The position numbers were made by a program, and so were the translations under genes. The notes beneath the pieces are model-generated. The model saw only the letters and a list, made by a program, of their open reading frames with translations. It ran no database searches and was not told where the DNA came from. 64,000 nt of DNA from Flaviaestuariibacter flavus (GTDB taxonomy: Bacteria; Bacteroidota; Bacteroidia; Chitinophagales; Chitinophagaceae): positions 1-64,000 of the forward strand of contig NZ_SJZI01000003.1 in the NCBI RefSeq assembly GCF_004337505.1, written 5' to 3'. Numbering within the stretch: position 1 is the first letter of the stretch; every line of letters starts with the position of its first letter. Below, one piece after another: positions 7,888 to 15,878 of this stretch.

Positions 7888-8109
7888 CTAACGTCCCGAG
7901 CGGCTGGAGCCACCGCTGCCACCCTGGCGGTCGCTGCCGCGGCCCCCTTTGCTGCCTTCAGAACTGTTACCCGAATTGTCGGATACTTTCTGCTGTCCTT
8001 CGCCGCTGCGGGCCAAACCCGGCGTTTGCTGGCTGTTGCCGCTGCCGCCTTTCTGGTTGTTGTTGCCCTGGCTTTGCGCGCGCTCGCGCTTGTCTCTGCG
8101 ATGTGACAT
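7888..8109 (-). CDS. Small basic Gly/Ser/Gln-rich disordered protein
   Basis: 73 residues. A strongly basic start (MSHRRDKRERAQSQG) is followed by GNNNQKGGSGNSQQT and a Gly/Ser tail (RQGGSGGSSRSGR). No hydrophobic segment is present. The basic N-terminus could bind nucleic acid; this is a guess from charge only. It is the first of the four-gene minus-strand run, and the genes are separated by 100-200 bp spacers with their own repeats or terminators rather than packed as one operon. Confidence 0.6.
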   Translation of the reverse strand: MSHRRDKRERAQSQGNNNQKGGSGNSQQTPGLARSGEGQQKVSDNSGNSSEGSKGGRGSDRQGGSGGSSRSGR

Positions 8110-8320
8110 AATGATCGTTTTTGTTTAAAAAAAACGGGCGGGCCGGCAGAATGAGGTGCCGGCACCAATGCGTTGCGCCGGACGGTTGGGAAGACTATAG
8201 ATTAAAATATTGTGCCATATATCTATGGCTGGGCCTGAAGAATTTGCTTCGCTTTCGCTTACAACAACGCCAAAGGCGTCGCTTCGCACGCCGGTACATT
8301 CCCCATTTCGCCAATCTCGC

Positions 8321-8328
8321 TACCTTCG
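8321..8328 (+). promoter_or_regulatory. -7-like box TACCTTCG upstream of the gene at 8357
   Basis: A TAnnTTCG variant of the TAnnTTTG box, 28 bases before the ATG. Similar TAnCTTCG or TAnCTTG forms precede several other genes here. Confidence 0.4.
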
Positions 8329-8356
8329 CGGCTCTTCTTTAAAAAATGACCGCTGT

Positions 8357-9526
8357 ATGAAAAAAGTGCTGATGACACTTGTGGGCGCCGTGCTGGGTGC
8401 TGCCTCCTTTGCCCAGACCGACTACCCCATCTTCCGCGATACCGCCACCCTGCAGGCCGCTGACTCGGGCCGGCTGAGCCTCCAGGTCGACAATATCAAT
8501 TACCTCCGCAACTACGAATGGTTCGGTAATATCCCCAACAGTTACACCCTGCTGGGCACGATGCTGATGCCGCAACTCAAGTACCAGGTGAACCCGTACT
8601 TCTCCGTAAAGGGCGGCCTCCTGCTCCGCCGCGAGTTTGGTCGCCCCGGGCTGGTAACGGTAGAGCCGATGTTCACCGCCAGGTACCAGAAGAAGGGCCT
8701 CACCTTTATTATGGGGACCCTCGAGGGCGGACTTAATCACCGCTTCGTGGAGCCCATCTACAACATCGAGCGCTTCATCGTGGGCCGTATGGACCGGGTG
8801 GAATTCAACGACGTTACCCGCGCCGCCACTACGCGCAACGAGCAGGGCCTGCAGCTGAAGATCGACAAGAAGCGCTTCTGGGCCGACTGGTTCATCGACT
8901 GGCGCGAGTCGATCGTTATCGGCGACAATTTCCGCGAGCAGCTCAACTCGGGTATATCCACGCGTACGCTGGTGGTTGACCGTCCGGGTGTAAAGCTGAC
9001 GGTGCCGCTGCAGGCGCTGGTATCGCACTATGGCGGGCAGATTTCTACGTCCAACATGGCCATCGAGTCGCTGTTCAACGGCGCTGCGGGCCTCTCGGCA
9101 CAGTTCCCGATGGGGCGCGGCGGGCTGCTGCGCTCGGTGCAGACGGACGCTTACTACGTGGGCTACAAAAACATCTCGGGCAACAAGCTGCAGCTGTATA
9201 ACGAAGGCTACGGCTGGCTCGGCTCGGTGCTGCTGAAATCGAGGTGGAACCTCGACCTCGAGCTCCGCTACTGGAACGGCAACACCTTCTTCGGCCCCGT
9301 AGGCCTGCCGCTGTACAACTCGATCTCTGAAAAGATCCGGGGCTTCGGCGAGCCGGAGCGCTCCCTTGTATTTGCCACGCTCATTTACGATAAAGAGCTT
9401 TTCCCGAACGTCTCCATCGACCTGCGCCTCGAGCCGTACTACGACCTCAAGAACAAGTTCCTCGAGTATGGCTACTCGGCCTTTTTGCGGTTCAACAAAG
9501 ACTTCTTTCTGAAAAAGCTTCGCTAA
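8357..9526 (+). CDS. Secreted protein, probable outer-membrane beta-barrel, function unknown
   Basis: 389 residues with signal peptide MKKVLMTLVGAVLGAASFAQ. The mature part has alternating polar/hydrophobic strands rich in Tyr, Trp, Arg and Gly (for example QVNPYFSVKGGLLLRREFG, WNLDLELRYWNGNTFFG, VSIDLRLEPYYDL), as expected of an outer-membrane barrel. It ends FFLKKLR and lacks a terminal aromatic residue, which is atypical. I recognise no specific family. I chose the ATG at 8357 over longer in-frame starts because it gives the signal peptide. A good terminator follows. Confidence 0.75.
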   Translation: MKKVLMTLVGAVLGAASFAQTDYPIFRDTATLQAADSGRLSLQVDNINYLRNYEWFGNIPNSYTLLGTMLMPQLKYQVNPYFSVKGGLLLRREFGRPGLVTVEPMFTARYQKKGLTFIMGTLEGGLNHRFVEPIYNIERFIVGRMDRVEFNDVTRAATTRNEQGLQLKIDKKRFWADWFIDWRESIVIGDNFREQLNSGISTRTLVVDRPGVKLTVPLQALVSHYGGQISTSNMAIESLFNGAAGLSAQFPMGRGGLLRSVQTDAYYVGYKNISGNKLQLYNEGYGWLGSVLLKSRWNLDLELRYWNGNTFFGPVGLPLYNSISEKIRGFGEPERSLVFATLIYDKELFPNVSIDLRLEPYYDLKNKFLEYGYSAFLRFNKDFFLKKLR

Positions 9527-9533
9527 AAAACAC

Positions 9534-9560
9534 AGCCCTCCCGACGGAGGGCTTTTTTTG
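9534..9560 (+). terminator. Intrinsic terminator after the gene at 8357
   Basis: AGCCCTC pairs with GAGGGCT, followed by an uninterrupted run of Ts. Confidence 0.9.
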
Positions 9561-9582
9561 GGCCGCAGGCGGCCATTTTTCG

Positions 9583-9618
9583 CGACGGCACGACGGTGCA
9601 ACGACACGACGAAAAGAA
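9583..9618. repeat. Word repeat, GACGGCACGACG family
   Basis: Tandem-like GCGACGGCACGACGG, GCAACGACACGACG. The same word opens an inverted block at 18102-18176. Confidence 0.6.
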
Positions 9619-9690
9619 TGACCTGAAAGACTAACGTTGTGCCTTGTCATTATGCCCCGGAGGCGCTTGCGCCGACGCCGGAAAGAAAAC

Positions 9691-9715
9691 GCCCTCCGGT
9701 AAGGAAGGGCATTTT
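9691..9715 (-). terminator. Probable intrinsic terminator after the OsmC gene
   Basis: GCCCTCC and GGAAGGGC can pair with one mismatch or bulge. The minus strand continues GTTTTC. Confidence 0.55.
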
Positions 9716-9736
9716 GAAAAAACTGGGATGCGTTCT

Positions 9737-10153
9737 TTAAGAAAGGGTTCCTTCGGAAGAAACGCTTGTTCCGTTCAGCAGCAATTTGGAGATGGGGCAT
9801 TCCTGCTCGGCCTTCTTCACGGCTTCCTGCCACTTGCTTTCGTCGATGCCGGGCACCGTACCCTTCACCGTGAGGTGCGATTGGGTAATGGAGCCGTTCT
9901 CGAAGGTGATGTCGCACTTCGTTTCGAGGCGCTCCGGCGTAAAGCCGGCCTCGCCCAGCACGAAGGAAAGCTTCATGGTGAAGCAGCCGGCATGGGCCGC
10001 GGCCACCAGCTCTTCGGGGTTGGTGCCGGCGCCATCGGCAAAACGGGAGTTGAACGAGTACTGCGTTTCCTTCAGCACACCGCTCTGCGTGTTGAGGGTT
10101 CCGTTGCCTTCCTTGCCGGAGCCGTTCCACACGGCCGATGCATGACGTATCAT
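9737..10153 (-). CDS. OsmC-family peroxiredoxin
   Basis: 138 residues of the OsmC/Ohr fold. The two redox cysteines are C57 in AHAGCFTM and C119 in QECPISK, the spacing expected for OsmC rather than a random thiol protein. It should reduce organic hydroperoxides with a cytosolic dithiol partner. The motif NPEELVAAAHAGC matches the OsmC subgroup. It is transcribed away from the response regulator at 10293; the 139-bp spacer holds promoters for both. Confidence 0.93.
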   Translation of the reverse strand: MIRHASAVWNGSGKEGNGTLNTQSGVLKETQYSFNSRFADGAGTNPEELVAAAHAGCFTMKLSFVLGEAGFTPERLETKCDITFENGSITQSHLTVKGTVPGIDESKWQEAVKKAEQECPISKLLLNGTSVSSEGTLS

Positions 10154-10292
10154 AATTTCTGGTTTTTAGGATGCCAATATAGCAAAGGGCCAATTGAGCG
10201 GAGGCGATACCGGCTTTTCGGCCTACCTTCACCGTACCGCCGCAGTATTGCGCTTGCAGTCCCTTTCCATCAGCCGACTAAACTTGACGTTT

Positions 10293-10751
10293 ATGCAGAC
10301 TGCTATCGACTCCGTATTACTGGTCGACGACGACCCCGATGACGCCTTCCTGATGGAGCGCGCCCTGAAAGAGTTAGGCTACCCGGTGCGCTTTTATTTC
10401 ATTGATGACAGCGATGCCGTCCCTGCCGCCCTGGTGCTTCACCGCCCCGGGCTTATTTTCACCGATATTAATATGCCCCGACGCACCGGCCTCGAGTGCC
10501 TCCGCGACTGGCGGGCGGGCGGCGTACTGTCGGCCACACCCGTGGTGATTTACAGTGCTTCGGAGGGCGACTCGCTTGTGCAGGAAGCTTACGGGCTGGG
10601 CGCCGCCCTTTACTTCCGGAAGCCCGCTACCTTTACGGGCCTGGTGGAGTCGCTCCGCACTATCCTGGCCTACGACTGGTCGGACCCGGCCGCCGTACGC
10701 ACCCGCCACGATGCCGGCGGTCATTTTGAGCCGTTCGGGCTCGTCGAATAA
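10293..10751 (+). CDS. Single-domain response regulator (receiver only)
   Basis: 152 residues with one CheY-like receiver domain: acidic pocket D12-D14, phospho-acceptor D58 in IFTDINMP, the Ser/Thr of IYSASEGD, and the Lys of YFRKPATF. There is no output domain after about residue 125; the tail (RTRHDAGGHFEPFGLVE) is short and charged. No kinase gene is adjacent, so it is an orphan that probably receives phosphate from a kinase elsewhere. The start at 10293 gives MQTAIDSVLLVDDD, the usual distance to the first Asp. Confidence 0.88.
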   Translation: MQTAIDSVLLVDDDPDDAFLMERALKELGYPVRFYFIDDSDAVPAALVLHRPGLIFTDINMPRRTGLECLRDWRAGGVLSATPVVIYSASEGDSLVQEAYGLGAALYFRKPATFTGLVESLRTILAYDWSDPAAVRTRHDAGGHFEPFGLVE

Positions 10752-10981
10752 AGTCACACCGGCTTGCCCTTCCTTTTCCCGCTTCCGGCCCGCCGCAACC
10801 AGGGTATGCGCGGCGGGAAAAAGACCCGCAGGCAGCTTTTTCAATGTTTCACCATTGACTAAGGTGCTTTCCTAGTTGTTTTAGGAGGAATGTCTAAATA
10901 AAACCTTTAGCGGTCTTCCGGTCTTACCCGCAATTTGCTGAGAAAAGAGCGGCAAAAGCTGAACTACGGCAGAGGCTGGAT

Positions 10982-10989
10982 TAGCTTTG
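10982..10989 (+). promoter_or_regulatory. -7 box TAGCTTTG in front of a gene-free stretch
   Basis: An exact TAnnTTTG match with no plausible ORF downstream before the terminator at 11159. It is the basis for the ncRNA candidate. Confidence 0.4.
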
Positions 10990-10994
10990 TGTTA

Positions 10995-11187
10995 GAATCC
11001 ACTGAAAAACCAAAAAGATCCGTAATCCCCTGAAAGACCAATCCGCTTTCCTTTTGAAAAACCCGTCCAATATCCACTGAAAAGAGCCGCCCAGGCATTC
11101 CGACAAACAAAAAAGAAAGAGTGAAGCACCAACGAATCTCTTTCCGCCTGAAGAAATCGATCCCCGCCGACCAGCGGGGATCTTTCG
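10995..11187 (+). ncRNA. Candidate small RNA with a spaced YTGAAARACC motif array
   Basis: The region lies between a -7 box (10982-10989) and a stem terminator (11159-11182) and holds no convincing ORF. Four copies of a CTGAAAAACC-like motif occur at about 11002, 11030, 11054 and 11077, that is every 23-28 bases, and the last ends GAGCC. The stretch is rich in A and C and poor in self-pairing, which would leave the motifs single-stranded. It matches no RNA family I can recognise (not RNase P, tmRNA or SRP RNA). The rest of the 574-bp spacer (10752-10981) shows nothing clear. Confidence 0.35.
11159..11185 (+). terminator. Intrinsic terminator before the AATATCGAA repeat
   Basis: GATCCCCGC pairs with GCGGGGATC, followed by TTTCG. 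The T-tract is short. Confidence 0.6.
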
Positions 11188-11292
11188 TAATATCGAAGAA
11201 CGAACAAGGAATATCGAAATCCCAATGAAAGGGGCGGCCGGGTAACCCGAAAGCCCTTCGATATTCTTAAATCGGTGTTCCTTGATCGATAT
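11187..11292. repeat. Inverted word repeat, AATATCGAA family
   Basis: Direct AATATCGAAGAACG and GGAATATCGAAAT (11188-11220) are followed by the inverse TTCGATATTC (11258-11267) and GATCGATATTC (11284-11294). Its word matches 4389-4420. Confidence 0.75.
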
Positions 11293-11308
11293 TCGCCCCG
11301 AAGGGGCG

Positions 11309-11316
11309 TACTTTTG
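11309..11316 (+). promoter_or_regulatory. -7 box TACTTTTG of korA
   Basis: An exact TAnnTTTG match ending 9 bases before the ATG. A short GCCCCGAAGGGGC hairpin sequence lies just upstream. Confidence 0.65.
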
Positions 11317-11325
11317 CGGCCAATT

Positions 11326-13170
11326 ATGGAACGCAAGCAAGAAGTGGTACAGGACGTGGTCATCAAGTTCGCGGGGGACTCCGGCGACGGCATGCAGCTT
11401 ACCGGTACCCAGTTCACCAATAACACGGCCCTCCTGGGGGTCGATCTCTCCACCTTCCCCGACTTCCCGGCCGAGATCCGCGCCCCCATCGGCACCCTCC
11501 CCGGCGTTTCGGGCTTCCAGCTCCACTTTTCCTCCAACTCCATCCATACCCCCGGCGACGCCTACGACGTGCTGGTGGCCATGAACGCCGCCGCCCTCAA
11601 GGTGAACCTGAAACACCTCAAAAAGGGGGGTAAGGTGATCGTCAACGTCGACGGCTTTGATGCCAAAAACCTCCGCCTCGCCAACTACCCCGAGGGCGTC
11701 AACCCCATCGAGGACAATACACTGGAAGGCTTTGAGGTGATCCGCATGGACGTGACCAAGATGACCCGCGAGGCCCTCAAGGACGACAAGATGGGCACCA
11801 AGGAGAAGGACCGCGCAAAAAACATGTTCGTGCTCGGCTTCCTTTACTGGATGTACGGCCGCGATATGAGCTCCACCGAGCAGTTCCTGCAGGAGAAGTT
11901 CAGCCGCAAGCCCGAGATCCTCGACTCCAACCTGCGCGTGCTCCGCGCCGGCTACCACTACGGCGACACTACAGAAACATTTACCACCCAATACCAGGTG
12001 GAGAAGGCCCGCATGAAGGCCGGCTCCTACCGCTCCGTGATGGGCAACCAGGCACTGGCCTACGGCCTTATCGCCGCTTCGGTGAAGAGCGGCCTGCCGC
12101 TGTTCCTGGGCACCTATCCCATTACCCCGGCTTCCGACATCCTCCACGAGCTTTCGCGCCACAAGAACTTCGGCATCCGCACCTTCCAGGCGGAAGACGA
12201 GATCGCCGGCATTTCCGCGGCCATCGGCGCGGCCTATGGCGGCCAGCTGGGTGTCACCACCACCTCCGGTCCGGGTATGGCCCTCAAGACCGAGGCGATG
12301 GGCCTCGCCCTCATGCTGGAGTTGCCCCTCGTGATCGTGGACGTGCAGCGCGGCGGCCCTTCGACCGGCCTGCCCACCAAGACCGAGCAGAGCGACCTGC
12401 TGCAGGCTGTGTATGGCCGCAACGGTGAAAGCCCCATGCCCGTGCTGGCGGCGGCAACCCCGAGCGATTGCTTCGATACGGTTTATGAATCGGTGCGCAT
12501 TGCCGTGGAGCACATGACGCCCGTCATCTGCCTGTCAGACGGCTATATCGCCAACGGCGCCGAGCCCTGGCAGTACCCTGATTCCGAATCGCTGGCGCCG
12601 ATCCACGTAAGCTTCAAGACGGAGCTTGGCCACAACGAGCCTAAGTTTCAGCCCTACCTGCGCGACGATAAGGGTGTTCGCCCCTGGGCCGTGCCGGGCA
12701 CGCCGGGACTCGAGCACCGCATCGGTGGCCTCGAAAAAGAGAATGTGAGTGGTAACGTGAGCTACGACCCCGAGAATCACCAGACCATGGTGAAGCTGCG
12801 CCAGGAGAAGGTAGACAAGATCGCCCAATACATTCCCGAGCAGGAGCTCGATAACGGCCCGGAAAGCGGCAAGGTGCTCGTGCTTGGCTGGGGCTCCACC
12901 TACGGTGTGATCAAAACGGTGGTGGCCCAACTGCTCGAAGAAGGCCACGAGGTGGCACATGCCCACCTGCGCTATATCCGCCCCTTCCCCCGCAACCTCG
13001 GCGAGCTGCTGCGTCGCTACGAAACGGTGCTCATCCCCGAGATCAACAACGGGCAGCTGATCAAACTGATCCGCGACCAGTTCCTCATTGATGCCAAGGG
13101 TTATCACAAGATCAAGGGTGAGCCGATCATGAAGGCCGAGCTGAGGGAAGAAATCGCGAAATACTTGTAG
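11326..13170 (+). CDS. korA: 2-oxoacid (2-oxoglutarate):ferredoxin oxidoreductase, alpha subunit (gamma-alpha fusion)
   Basis: 614 residues, the usual length of the Bacteroidota KorA fusion. The gamma-type domain at about residues 1-190 carries VVIKFAGDSGDGMQLTG. The pyrimidine-binding alpha domain starts near residue 225 with GNQALAYGLIAA, then YPITPASDILHEL and TTTSGPGMALKTEA. A C-terminal domain II contains LGWGSTYGVIKT. It would form acyl-CoA from a 2-oxoacid with reduction of ferredoxin, together with a beta subunit that binds TPP and Fe-S. That beta subunit is normally the next gene, but here a terminator and an SRPBCC gene follow, so korB must be elsewhere. Confidence 0.9.
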   Translation: MERKQEVVQDVVIKFAGDSGDGMQLTGTQFTNNTALLGVDLSTFPDFPAEIRAPIGTLPGVSGFQLHFSSNSIHTPGDAYDVLVAMNAAALKVNLKHLKKGGKVIVNVDGFDAKNLRLANYPEGVNPIEDNTLEGFEVIRMDVTKMTREALKDDKMGTKEKDRAKNMFVLGFLYWMYGRDMSSTEQFLQEKFSRKPEILDSNLRVLRAGYHYGDTTETFTTQYQVEKARMKAGSYRSVMGNQALAYGLIAASVKSGLPLFLGTYPITPASDILHELSRHKNFGIRTFQAEDEIAGISAAIGAAYGGQLGVTTTSGPGMALKTEAMGLALMLELPLVIVDVQRGGPSTGLPTKTEQSDLLQAVYGRNGESPMPVLAAATPSDCFDTVYESVRIAVEHMTPVICLSDGYIANGAEPWQYPDSESLAPIHVSFKTELGHNEPKFQPYLRDDKGVRPWAVPGTPGLEHRIGGLEKENVSGNVSYDPENHQTMVKLRQEKVDKIAQYIPEQELDNGPESGKVLVLGWGSTYGVIKTVVAQLLEEGHEVAHAHLRYIRPFPRNLGELLRRYETVLIPEINNGQLIKLIRDQFLIDAKGYHKIKGEPIMKAELREEIAKYL

Positions 13171-13197
13171 CACGCGGAAAACGCGGAATGAATATGT

Positions 13198-13228
13198 AAA
13201 CGGCGCTGCTTTGCAGCGCCGTTTATAT
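13198..13228 (+). terminator. Intrinsic terminator after korA
   Basis: A 12-bp perfect stem (core GGCGCTGC, TTT loop) ends in GTTTATATT. The rest of the 345-bp spacer to 13515 holds a TCAGACATC word repeat and no gene. Confidence 0.85.
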
Positions 13229-13294
13229 TGGCCGTTGAAGGCGACTGCAAATCCTTCATTGCGAAGTAATGCCCGGGACGTTCGCGCGCAAGCC

Positions 13295-13326
13295 AAATCA
13301 GACATCAGACATCACACATCAGCCAT
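13295..13326. repeat. Word repeat, TCAGACATC family
   Basis: Four tandem-like copies (AATCAGACATC, AGACATC, ACACATC, AGCCATAC). The word recurs at 37067-37080. Confidence 0.65.
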
Positions 13327-13515
13327 ACGATCCGTTTGGCAATAAGTTGATTTTTGTGGAGCGGGGAGCGGCGCTTTAGTTCTGCGCACCCGCTCCGGAT
13401 CTAAGCCACGGCGTCATTCCTGTTCGGAAAAGCGGCCTCTGCCCGCATTTTGTCGCAATCCTACCCCTTCCCTCCGTACCGGCTTTGGTAGCTTCGTTGT
13501 GAAAACAACGAAACC

Positions 13516-13956
13516 ATGGATACACTCAAATTTTCCATCCACATCGATGCCCCGCGCGCCCGCGTGTGGGAAAGCCTTTGGAGCGACGCCGGCTACCGCT
13601 ACTGGACCGCGGCCTTTATGGAGGGCTCCTATGCCGAGACCGACTGGCAGGAGGGTGGCCCCATACGCTTCCTGTCGCCCGGCGGCAACGGCATGTACAG
13701 CACTATCGAAACGCTGACCCCCAACGAGCGCATGGTGTTCCTGCACCACGGCGAGGTGAAGGGCGGCATTGCGCAGCCGCCCGCGCCCTGGGCCGGCGCC
13801 CGCGAGCGTTACTCCCTGCACGACGAAGGCGGCGGCACCCGCGTGCAGGCCGAGCTCGACGCCAACGAAGAGCTGGCCGGCTATTTCAACAGTACCTTTC
13901 CCAAGGCGATGGAACGCCTCAGGGACTATGCGGAAGGCGCGGTGGTGGCGGGCTGA
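13516..13956 (+). CDS. SRPBCC (AHSA1-like) domain protein
   Basis: 146 residues of the START/Bet v1-like fold, AHSA1 subgroup: FSIHIDAPRARVWESLWSD at the start, FLSPGGNGMYSTIETLTPNE in the middle, and the long C-terminal helix AGYFNSTFPKAMERLRDY. It has no signal peptide. Such proteins bind hydrophobic ligands or act as co-chaperones, and the ligand is unknown. A TAGCTTCGTTG promoter-like sequence lies upstream. Confidence 0.85.
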   Translation: MDTLKFSIHIDAPRARVWESLWSDAGYRYWTAAFMEGSYAETDWQEGGPIRFLSPGGNGMYSTIETLTPNERMVFLHHGEVKGGIAQPPAPWAGARERYSLHDEGGGTRVQAELDANEELAGYFNSTFPKAMERLRDYAEGAVVAG

Positions 13957-13976
13957 AGCCTGGCAGGCCCCATGGA

Positions 13977-14130
13977 GCGAGAAAGAACGCTGATTCCACG
14001 GGCGGAATACACATGGTTCGGCAAGCTCACCATGACTTCGTCAGCCTAGCTTACGTGGCTGGTGTCAGCCTGAGTGTAGTCGAAGGCTGCGCTATCATAT
14101 GGATCATAAAAAACCTGCGTTCTTTCTTCC
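13977..14130. repeat. Inverted repeat of the AAAGAACGC family enclosing another repeat
   Basis: GCGAGAAAGAACGCTGAT (13977-13993) is largely complementary to CCTGCGTTCTTTCTTCC (14114-14130). Inside lies ATGGTTCGGCAAGCTCACC (from about 14013) and CTGAGTGTAGTCGAAGGC (to about 14087), a second inverted-repeat family of a kind widespread in bacteria. The spacer has no ORF. Confidence 0.7.
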
Positions 14131-14151
14131 TGCGCTATCTTGCCGGCGGCC

Positions 14152-15045
14152 ATGATCTACTACAACTCCAAAGACTGGTTTCTCCACATCTTCCGGATTC
14201 ATAAGTCGGACACTTTCCGCAAGTTGCTGCCGATGCTGGTCTTTATTGCCCTGTATTCCTGGGGCATCGTGTACCTCGAGATGCGCTACTGGAAACTGGC
14301 GGCCGACTCCAGCGCGCGCAACATCACCATCCTTCACACCCTGCTCGGCTTCGCCATTTCGATGCTGCTCGTGTTCCGTACCAATACGGCCTACGACCGC
14401 TGGTGGGAGGGCCGCAAGCTGTGGGGGGCGCTCGTCAACAACAGCCGCAACCTGGCACTTAAGCTGCACGCGCTGCTGCCGCCTGCTGAAACCGAAGCGC
14501 GTACTTTCATGCGGCAGGCCATTCCACTCTACGCGCAGCTGCTGCAGCGCCACCTGCTCAAGGAAAGCACCCAGCTTGCACTCGACGAGAGCCCGCATCC
14601 TGAGCTCGGCAACATCGCCGCTGCCCAGCACGTGCCCAACCGGATGGCCGGCCGCCTCTTTGGCCGTGTGTACAGCCTGCACCGCGCCGGCGTCATCAGC
14701 GGCGAGGAGCTCATCATCCTCAACGAGGAGCTGCGCTCCTTTACCGATGTGTGCGGCGCCTGCGAGCGGATCAAGAACACACCGATACCGTATAGCTACA
14801 GCGCCTTTATCAAGAAGTTCATCTTCCTCTACGTCATCACCCTGCCCTTCGGGCTTGCTTTTACGCTTGGTTACATGGCTATCCCGGTCACCACCTTTAT
14901 CTTCTACGTGCTTGCATCGCTTGAGCTCATTGCCGAGGAGATTGAAGACCCGTTTGGCCGCGACTCCAACGACCTGCCTATGGCGCGCATGGCCGACAAC
15001 ATCCGCAGGAACGTAGAAGAGATTTTTGACGAAAGCCGCACCTGA
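14152..15045 (+). CDS. Bestrophin-family membrane protein (probable anion channel)
   Basis: 297 residues. Family marks are the N-terminal WFLHIFRIHKSDTFRKL, the first membrane segments (LLPMLVFIALYSWGIVY, ILHTLLGFAISMLLVF), RTNTAYDRWWEGRKLWG, RIKNTPIPYSYSAF, two C-terminal membrane segments (FIFLYVITLPFGLAFTLGY, TTFIFYVLASLELIAEE) and the Ca-clasp-like acidic IEDPFGRDSNDLP. Members form pentameric ion channels in the inner membrane. I chose the ATG at 14152; one at 14140 would add four residues. Its stop is 11 bases from the next ATG, so the two are probably co-transcribed. Confidence 0.92.
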   Translation: MIYYNSKDWFLHIFRIHKSDTFRKLLPMLVFIALYSWGIVYLEMRYWKLAADSSARNITILHTLLGFAISMLLVFRTNTAYDRWWEGRKLWGALVNNSRNLALKLHALLPPAETEARTFMRQAIPLYAQLLQRHLLKESTQLALDESPHPELGNIAAAQHVPNRMAGRLFGRVYSLHRAGVISGEELIILNEELRSFTDVCGACERIKNTPIPYSYSAFIKKFIFLYVITLPFGLAFTLGYMAIPVTTFIFYVLASLELIAEEIEDPFGRDSNDLPMARMADNIRRNVEEIFDESRT

Positions 15046-15056
15046 TCCCCTACGCT

Positions 15057-15851
15057 ATGTCGCCTGCAGAAGCCCTGCATACCGCCGCCCGCCGCTACCT
15101 GCAGCAACAGTATAACTACTGGGCCGGACGCTATGCGCGCGAGCGCAGCGGGCATACGGATACTTACTCCGATTCCGACTACAACCTGTATCCCCGCTAC
15201 AACGTGCTGGCCGCCATCCTCGGTGAAGTGGAGCGGCTTACGGGTCGTGCCGGCGGGAATATAGAAACGTTGCGGGCGCAGCTGCGGCAAATGGGTGCGG
15301 AAGCACAAAGCCTCCTCACCGGGGGGGACCATAACTCCATAGAAGAAGAGGCAATGCGGGAAGAGCGTGAACGATTTATTGCCTGGCTCGATTCCGTTGA
15401 TGATTCGTCCTTGGCAGATGTGGCGGCTTTACCCTACCGCAGGCGATTATCGGAGGAAGAGCGGGAAGCGCTGCGCGGAATTCTTTACGAGCGCTGGGGC
15501 TATGCCGGCGACTACTGGGAGCCACTGGAAGGCCTGAGCCCGCAGCCGGTATGCTGGGTGTTGCAGCAATACCTGTCGGACGAAGACCGCGCGCAACTGG
15601 AGATGTTCATCCGCACATTGGCCGGCGCGCGCTGCTACGAACTCACCGAAGACGGTATCGATGCCGAGATCGATAACAGTCTCGTTGACACGCGCAACGA
15701 AGAAATGTTTTACTGCGATGCCGCGGCGGAATGGATCGTATACGTTTCGCACGAAGGAACGCTGGCGGTGGGCAGCGATGCGTTGATCAGCAGCCTCCGC
15801 GACTTGTTTGCCGGGCGGGAAGGGCTGCTGAACCGGTGGCCGGAAGAATGA
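15057..15851 (+). CDS. Hypothetical protein, possibly co-transcribed with bestrophin
   Basis: 264 residues that I do not recognise. It is soluble, acidic and rich in aromatic residues, with no signal peptide or membrane segment. The N-terminal third is helical (LHTAARRYLQQQYNYWAGRYARE). A charged middle (EEEAMREERERFIAWLD) is followed by a C-terminal part with CDAAAEWIVYVSHEGTLAVG, which looks like a beta-rich SUKH-like or immunity-like end. That similarity is weak and based only on pattern. It lies 11 bp after the bestrophin gene and 27 bp before the hydrolase gene. Confidence 0.65.
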   Translation: MSPAEALHTAARRYLQQQYNYWAGRYARERSGHTDTYSDSDYNLYPRYNVLAAILGEVERLTGRAGGNIETLRAQLRQMGAEAQSLLTGGDHNSIEEEAMREERERFIAWLDSVDDSSLADVAALPYRRRLSEEEREALRGILYERWGYAGDYWEPLEGLSPQPVCWVLQQYLSDEDRAQLEMFIRTLAGARCYELTEDGIDAEIDNSLVDTRNEEMFYCDAAAEWIVYVSHEGTLAVGSDALISSLRDLFAGREGLLNRWPEE

Positions 15852-15878
15852 CGTATCTTTTGACTTCAATCAACTGCT

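Noticed and set aside
10872..10890. CCTA-N7-TAGG palindrome as a BlaI/MecI-type operator
   Set aside because: The half-sites are only four bases and no regulator or beta-lactamase-type gene is nearby; chance is likely.
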